Shown here in pieces: positions 1 through 3,987 of a stretch of 6,092 nucleotides of DNA. The position numbers were made by a program, and so were the translations under genes. Source of the stretch: REEB481 sp041170785 (GTDB lineage: Bacteria > Bacteroidota > Bacteroidia > NS11-12g > UBA955); NCBI GenBank assembly GCA_041170785.1, contig JBEDND010000103.1, positions 1-6,092 on the forward strand, given 5' to 3'. Under the pieces are notes generated by a model, which saw nothing but the letters and a program-made list of their open reading frames with translations, made no database searches and was not told the origin of the DNA. Positions within the stretch are counted from its first letter, which is position 1, and every line of letters begins with the position of its first letter.

Positions 1-161
1 CTTTTGAGCAGTGCTTTCGTGGGAATACAACCCCAGTTCAGGCATACACCACCAAGGTCAGCCTTTTCAATTACGGCAACTTTTTTTCCAAGTTGCGATG
101 CACGAATGGCAGCCACATAGCCACCTGGGCCACTGCCTATAATTGCGATGTCGAATTTCAT
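1..161 (-). CDS. lpdA: Dihydrolipoyl dehydrogenase (E3), N-terminal part, cut by window edge
   Basis: Only the first 53 codons are inside the window, read from an ATG at 161-159; the gene runs off the left edge. The peptide opens with a beta strand and the FAD-binding dinucleotide motif GSGPGGYVAAIRASQLG (residues 9-25). It continues with IEKADLGGVCLNWGCIPTKA (31-50), which carries the redox-active disulfide pair C40 and C45 in the CLNxGCIP(S/T)KA signature of class I pyridine nucleotide-disulfide oxidoreductases. The enzyme re-oxidises the lipoyl groups of 2-oxoacid dehydrogenase complexes and the glycine cleavage system, passing electrons to NAD+; it is cytoplasmic. The GGVCLN spelling and the intact cysteine pair favour E3 over glutathione or mercuric reductase. 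The start is well placed, because the FAD motif normally begins within about ten residues of the N-terminus. It lies 63 bases downstream of the cytochrome-b5-like gene on the same strand, so co-transcription is possible but unproven. Confidence 0.93.
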   Translation of the reverse strand, partial: MKFDIAIIGSGPGGYVAAIRASQLGKKVAVIEKADLGGVCLNWGCIPTKALLK

Positions 162-224
162 TTCGGCTTTTATTTTGGGGCGAAATTAAGATATAAACCG
201 CTGCTGCGGACAGATATTCACCAC

Positions 225-473
225 TTAATCCTGTTTCATTAATCCCACCACATGGAATCGTTCAAAAACTGCTTCTGTGTGGGGTGCATCCTTAAGTTCC
301 ATGGTAAGGTCTTGTCCGGCCCAATGTTCATAGTGCATGCCACGTCGCCACAGGCGGCTGTTGCTTACATCGTAAATTTTCCCTTGGAACGCAACCCATA
401 TTTCCGGACGATCCTGTCCGTTTCTCAGGGCCAGTTGTGATTTATTGTACCTGGGCAATGCATCATAGTCCAT
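225..473 (-). CDS. Small cytochrome-b5-like haem/steroid-binding domain protein
   Basis: An 82-residue protein (from the ATG at 473-471) that is essentially one cytochrome-b5-like domain. Visible family marks are an N-terminal LPRYNKSQLALRNGQ segment (about 6-20), WVAFQGKIYDVSNSRLW (about 26-42, equivalent to the 'GKVYDVT' strand), AGQDLT (52-57), APH (63-65) and a closing VVG (75-77). No signal peptide or membrane segment is seen, so it is probably cytoplasmic. Members of this family (predicted haem/steroid-binding proteins) bind haem or act in electron transfer or sterol-like ligand binding; the specific role here is unknown. H65 aligns with the second axial haem ligand of cytochrome b5, but the HPGG motif carrying the first ligand is absent, with H47 and H50 nearby as possible substitutes. 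The frame stays open upstream and a TTG at 494 would add seven residues; I chose the ATG because the domain begins just after it. It is divergent from the sensor kinase gene. Confidence 0.82.
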   Translation of the reverse strand: MDYDALPRYNKSQLALRNGQDRPEIWVAFQGKIYDVSNSRLWRRGMHYEHWAGQDLTMELKDAPHTEAVFERFHVVGLMKQD

Positions 474-553
474 GTTGCGAAGATGGGGCAGCAACAGGTC
501 ATTTCTTCCGTGTTGCGAACATGTAGTTAGATTGAGGTATAAATTGCGTAGTG
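474..553. promoter_or_regulatory. Divergent intergenic spacer holding start regions of two genes
   Basis: These 80 bases separate the ATG of the minus-strand cytochrome-b5-like gene from the ATG of the plus-strand sensor kinase, so promoters for both directions should lie here. On the plus strand an AT-rich TATAAA (538-543) with TTGCGA (513-518) 19 bases upstream is a weak candidate, but it would leave a leader of only a few bases. I do not see a full Bacteroidota-type pair (TTTG, then about 20 bases, then TAnnTTTG) on either strand. The region assignment follows from gene orientation; the individual boxes are low confidence. Confidence 0.35.
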
Positions 554-1714
554 ATGAAAAGACAGCAACTCATTTGGGCCTTTACCTGGGTCATGGTGTT
601 GTTCATTTTTACGGTGTTCAGCTGGTGGATCTTCGCCTTGGTGAACTATGGGCGGATTGAAATGGATTTACGCCGGCAGCTTATGGCCAATCAAAGTCGG
701 GTAACAGAGAACATGCTCAAGGAGCAAGTGTTGCGAGGCATGTTCGACAGCGGCCGTGTTTCTGAATTTCGTTACGGAAAAGGTATCTACAGGGCCAATG
801 TTGACATGATGAGCACGGTGGTGGCACAAAAAAGCGATGGCATGTTGACGCTGAACGTACGCGAAGGCGTGTTTCTGGACGAACGCATCAAGGTTGATGT
901 TGCACCTTCGGCTACTGAAGAGGTTTATCTTCAATACATCAGACGCAGGGCTTTGTTTATCAGTGCCGGTGGATTAATGTCGGCATTGGTTATGGCTGCG
1001 TTCATCTGGTTGTTGATGCGTTTTCATGCCATCATGAACTTCAATCAGCAGCAGAACAACTTCCTGCTGGCGGTAACCCATGAGTTGAAAACGCCGGTGG
1101 CTGCGGTGAAGTTGGCCATGCAAACCATGAAAAGGCCCGGGTTAGAGCCCGAGCGCGTGGAAGCTCTGAGGTTATTGGCAGAAAACAACGCCAATCGCCT
1201 GGATGACCTCATGAATAATGTAATTGTGGCGTCGCGCATTGAAGGGCGTGTATATCATTTCGAGCGTGCCCCCCTACATCTTGGCGATTTGCTTACCAAG
1301 GTGCGGGAACAAGCGCTATCGCCCGATTTTCAGGGAACCATTGAATTAAACTTATCACCCGATCTTTATGTGAATGGCGATCATGCTTCCCTGCAATTGG
1401 CATTCAGCAATCTGGTGAATAATGCCATTAAGTATTCCGGTGGGCCGAATGCACAGGTGAAAATCAGCGGTTGTGAGGTGCCTCAGGGTGTGGAGGTTTG
1501 TGTGTCCGATCGCGGTCCCGGCATCCCAAAATCTGAGAAAAATAAAATATTTCAGAAATTTTACAGAGTCGGTGATGAGCGGGTTCGGAACCACAAAGGA
1601 ACGGGACTGGGCCTTTATTTGGTGCGTAAAATCCTGCTGTGGCATAAGGCCAAAATCAGGGTAGAAGACAATAAACCGGAGGGTTCGGTGTTCCGGGTGC
1701 TTTTCAGGCAGTAA
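554..1714 (+). CDS. Membrane sensor histidine kinase without a HAMP domain
   Basis: A 386-residue two-component sensor. Numbering from the ATG at 554: transmembrane helix 1 at about 6-30, an extracytoplasmic segment of about 100 residues (31-132), transmembrane helix 2 at about 133-155, then only about 20 residues to the HisKA box FLLAVTHELKTPVAAVK (170-186) with phospho-accepting H176. The HATPase domain follows, with N box NLVNNAIKYS (286-295), G1 box DRGPGI (319-324), F box IFQKFYRV (332-339) and G2 box GTGLGLYLV (349-357). All catalytic boxes look intact. The gap between TM2 and HisKA is too short for a HAMP domain. The sensor segment matches no input domain that I recognise and has no cysteines. 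A GTG at 551 directly precedes the ATG; I prefer the ATG. The gene ends in tandem TAA stops (1712-1717) and is followed after 42 bases by the response regulator, its evident partner. The signal sensed is unknown. Confidence 0.95.
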   Translation: MKRQQLIWAFTWVMVLFIFTVFSWWIFALVNYGRIEMDLRRQLMANQSRVTENMLKEQVLRGMFDSGRVSEFRYGKGIYRANVDMMSTVVAQKSDGMLTLNVREGVFLDERIKVDVAPSATEEVYLQYIRRRALFISAGGLMSALVMAAFIWLLMRFHAIMNFNQQQNNFLLAVTHELKTPVAAVKLAMQTMKRPGLEPERVEALRLLAENNANRLDDLMNNVIVASRIEGRVYHFERAPLHLGDLLTKVREQALSPDFQGTIELNLSPDLYVNGDHASLQLAFSNLVNNAIKYSGGPNAQVKISGCEVPQGVEVCVSDRGPGIPKSEKNKIFQKFYRVGDERVRNHKGTGLGLYLVRKILLWHKAKIRVEDNKPEGSVFRVLFRQ

Positions 1715-1756
1715 TAAAACCCCCTGTTTTGCGGTTTAGATTCCCACAGGCTTGAT

Positions 1757-2467
1757 ATGAACATACCCACCTTGAATTCAGGCAGAATACTTCTGGTTGA
1801 AGATGAACAGGACATCGCAGATATGCTGAAACTCAATTTGGAGATTGAGGAGTATAAAGTTGTTGCCGTGCGCGATGGTAATACAGCCGTCCAGCGTTTT
1901 AAAGAAGAGAATTTTGACCTGGTCATCCTCGATGTGATGCTGCCCGGCATGGACGGGCTTTCAGTTTGTGAAAGCATTCGGCTGATCAACCAGGTGGTAC
2001 CCATCCTTTTTCTCTCGGCCAGAGGCAGCTCTGAAGACCGTATTGATGGATTGAGGAAGGGTGGCGATGATTACCTGGCTAAACCGTTCAATCTTGAAGA
2101 ACTGATGCTACGCGTAAAAAAGCTTCTGGAACGCAGCAAAACGCATGATTATGCACCAGGATTGAAAGAGTTTCATTTCGGCCCAGGGTTCATGGTGAAT
2201 TTTGAAAGCTATGAGGCCCGAGGGATTCACGGCGAATTCATACTCACCAAAAAGGAAGCCTTATTGCTGAAATTGCTCATCGAGAATAAGGGTTCTGTGG
2301 TGAGTCGCGAACGCATTCTGCATACCGTTTGGGGCTATAATGTGTATCCCAGCACCCGCACCATCGACAATTTCATCCTGGCGTTCCGCAAGTATTTTGA
2401 GAAAGATCCACGCAATCCCCGCTACTTTATTTCACTGCGGGGCGTTGGCTATAAGTTTGAAGGGTAA
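1757..2467 (+). CDS. OmpR/PhoB-family response regulator
   Basis: A 236-residue DNA-binding response regulator. The receiver domain spans about 10-125: the ILLVEDE strand carries acidic-pocket residues E15 and D16, the phospho-accepting aspartate is D59 in LVILDVMLPGMDG, the switch residue is S87 in LFLSAR, and the conserved lysine is K109 in LAKPF. The C-terminal winged-helix domain (about 138-235) shows the usual signs: LTKKEALLLKLL (163-174), the RERIL..VWGY segment (184-194), a recognition-helix region TRTIDNFILAFRKYFE (200-215) and the closing RGVGYKF hairpin (228-234). Length and order are standard for the family. All phosphorylation residues are present, so it should be controlled by phosphotransfer from the kinase encoded just upstream. 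No terminator is seen in the 42-base gap, which supports one transcript. CAGG at 1747-1750 is a weak ribosome-binding candidate. Target genes are not shown; the convergent sugar transporter is only a positional suggestion. Confidence 0.96.
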   Translation: MNIPTLNSGRILLVEDEQDIADMLKLNLEIEEYKVVAVRDGNTAVQRFKEENFDLVILDVMLPGMDGLSVCESIRLINQVVPILFLSARGSSEDRIDGLRKGGDDYLAKPFNLEELMLRVKKLLERSKTHDYAPGLKEFHFGPGFMVNFESYEARGIHGEFILTKKEALLLKLLIENKGSVVSRERILHTVWGYNVYPSTRTIDNFILAFRKYFEKDPRNPRYFISLRGVGYKFEG

Positions 2468-2469
2468 AC

Positions 2470-2504
2470 AAAGAAAAAGCCTCTTTATCAGAGGCTTTTT
2501 CTTT
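2470..2504. terminator. Bidirectional intrinsic terminator between convergent genes
   Basis: A perfect inverted repeat: the 14-base arm AAAGAAAAAGCCTC (2470-2483), a 7-base loop (2484-2490) and GAGGCTTTTTCTTT (2491-2504). The stem has a short GC-containing core flanked by A-rich and T-rich arms, so it gives a hairpin followed by a U tract in both directions. It starts 2 bases after the stop of the response regulator gene and ends 3 bases before the stop of the convergent MFS transporter gene, so it probably terminates both transcripts. Confidence 0.92.
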
Positions 2505-2507
2505 TAA

Positions 2508-3908
2508 TCAGTGACCGGCTACGGCCACTTCATTCGCATCCGGTGAAAGTGTTTTTGCCCGGTAGGCGAAATAGGCCAAATATGCAAAGCACAACACGGT
2601 AATCAGGTAGCTCATGTGAATGCCAATAACATCAGCCAACAATCCTTGAATGGGCGGAATCACCGCACCACCTAAAATCATCATGATCAGAAATGCCGAC
2701 CCTTGTGCAGAATAGCGTCCTAAACCAGAAATAGACAAGGCGAAAATACTTGGCCACATAATGCTGCATGCCAGTCCGCCGCTCAAAAATGCAAACATGG
2801 AAACCATGCCGGTGCTGCCAAGACCAATAAGCATGGCGGCCATGCCAAAAAAGGAAAACAGCAACAGCGTGCGTGCCGGCTGTTCTTTGCTGAGCAAGAA
2901 ATTCAGGATGAGTACACCTACGCACAATGCATAAGGATACAATGCGTCGATGGGCTTTCCGCTGAGTTTATTAACGCCTAATACCACGGCAAAGGCAAAA
3001 AACGGAACCAGAATGCTCATCAGCCACTTCATCTTTTGTGAAAGTGAGAATACGGCAATAGATCCTGCCCAGCGGCCTATCATCAAACTGCCCCAGTACA
3101 AAGAAATAAAGGGTGCGATTTCATCTTCCTTCCAGGCTCCGAAGCTCGGTTCTGCCAATAATGCGCCCATATTGCTTTGAATGCTCACTTCTACACCTAC
3201 ATAGGTGAAGATGGCGATCATGCCGAGCCTGAGCTGGGGGAACTTTAAAGCGCCGAAGCCGGGTTCGTAGGCTTCATCGCTCTGTATTTCAGGCAGTTTG
3301 GAACGCCATAAGAACAAAGCGACCAAAAGAAATACGCCGGCCAGCAGGTAATAAAGTTCATTGATGGAATCAAGGGATGCTTTGCCAGAACCGCTTACCG
3401 TGCCGAACAAGATGAATCCAACAGCCAACGGGCCAAGGGTGGTGCCCAGAGAGTTGATTCCTCCGGCCAGGCTGAGTCGGTGTGCGCCGCCCGCAGGATT
3501 TCCAAGGGCAATCACGAAGGGCTGCGCGCAGGTTTGTTGCAGAGAAAAGCCCAGGGCTAGGATGAAGAACGATGCAAGAATCAAAGGAAATGATCCGGCA
3601 TTCACACTGGGTATGATGGCCAAGGCACCCAAAATGGAGATAATCAGGCCGTAAATGATGCCCCGTTTGTACCCCAAACGATTGAGTATTTCCATTTTAA
3701 AAACCCGAGAAAGTGCAAGTAAAATCAGCGAACCAATGAAATATCCGCCGTAAAAGGTCGCGTCAATCAGTTGTGATTCAAATTGACTCAGTTGGAAATG
3801 CTTTTTACAAAATGGGATGAAGATGCCATTTGAAGCGGCCACAAAGCCCCAGAAGAAAAACACCGTAATGATGATTCCCAGGGCCGATTTAAGGTTTTTT
3901 TGTTGCAT
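2508..3908 (-). CDS. MFS sugar transporter, FucP/GluP family
   Basis: A 466-residue inner-membrane protein with about twelve hydrophobic helices, the usual size for the fucose/glucose/galactose permease branch of the major facilitator superfamily, which imports monosaccharides into the cytoplasm. Family marks include FFFWGFVAASNGIFIPF in helix 1 (17-33), the helix 2 segment LIDATFYGGYFIGS (47-60), LNRLGYKRGIIYGL (75-88, the 'fGYK.Gi..GL' loop), QQTCAQPFV (124-132) followed by GNPAGGAHRLSLAGGINSLG (136-155), and YVGVEVSIQSN (236-246) in helix 7. The substrate cannot be read from sequence; fucose, glucose, galactose or a related sugar are candidates. Against E. coli FucP as I recall it, the proton-coupling positions D46 and E135 correspond to G28 and Q125 here, so the energy coupling may differ. 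The ATG at 3908 gives a short N-terminus before helix 1, normal for the family. The gene lies downstream, on the same strand, of the T9SS glycan-related protein but behind a strong hairpin. Confidence 0.93.
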   Translation of the reverse strand: MQQKNLKSALGIIITVFFFWGFVAASNGIFIPFCKKHFQLSQFESQLIDATFYGGYFIGSLILLALSRVFKMEILNRLGYKRGIIYGLIISILGALAIIPSVNAGSFPLILASFFILALGFSLQQTCAQPFVIALGNPAGGAHRLSLAGGINSLGTTLGPLAVGFILFGTVSGSGKASLDSINELYYLLAGVFLLVALFLWRSKLPEIQSDEAYEPGFGALKFPQLRLGMIAIFTYVGVEVSIQSNMGALLAEPSFGAWKEDEIAPFISLYWGSLMIGRWAGSIAVFSLSQKMKWLMSILVPFFAFAVVLGVNKLSGKPIDALYPYALCVGVLILNFLLSKEQPARTLLLFSFFGMAAMLIGLGSTGMVSMFAFLSGGLACSIMWPSIFALSISGLGRYSAQGSAFLIMMILGGAVIPPIQGLLADVIGIHMSYLITVLCFAYLAYFAYRAKTLSPDANEVAVAGH

Positions 3909-3937
3909 GGCGTTGTCGTATCAATGATAAAGCCTTT

Positions 3938-3976
3938 CAAACAAAAAATCCGGCACGCAGCCGGATTTTTTGTTTG
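3938..3976 (-). terminator. Intrinsic terminator after the T9SS-protein gene
   Basis: A perfect 17-base inverted repeat: arm 3938-3954 (CAAACAAAAAATCCGGC), 5-base loop 3955-3959, arm 3960-3976. Read on the minus strand the GC core is followed by TTTTTTGTTTG, a classic U tract. It begins 11 bases downstream of the TAA (3990-3988) of the large secreted-protein gene. The arms are symmetric, so it could also act on plus-strand transcription. Only 29 bases then remain before the MFS transporter start. Confidence 0.9.
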
Positions 3977-3987
3977 GTTTTGGCAGT

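Noticed and set aside
181..188. TAATTTCG on the minus strand upstream of lpdA, one base off the Bacteroidota -7 box TAnnTTTG.
   Set aside because: No TTTG is found at the expected distance upstream and the match is imperfect, so it is too weak to list as a promoter.
198..209. A short palindrome CCGCTGCTGCGG in the cytochrome-b5-like/lpdA spacer, considered as a terminator.
   Set aside because: The stem is only 4 bp with a 4-base loop and has no real T tract, so it is unlikely to terminate transcription.
1615..2004. A 129-codon minus-strand frame across the kinase-regulator junction.
   Set aside because: It lies opposite the well-supported kinase G2 box and the receiver domain with its phospho-aspartate, and its own translation is low-complexity and Ser/Thr-rich with no motif.
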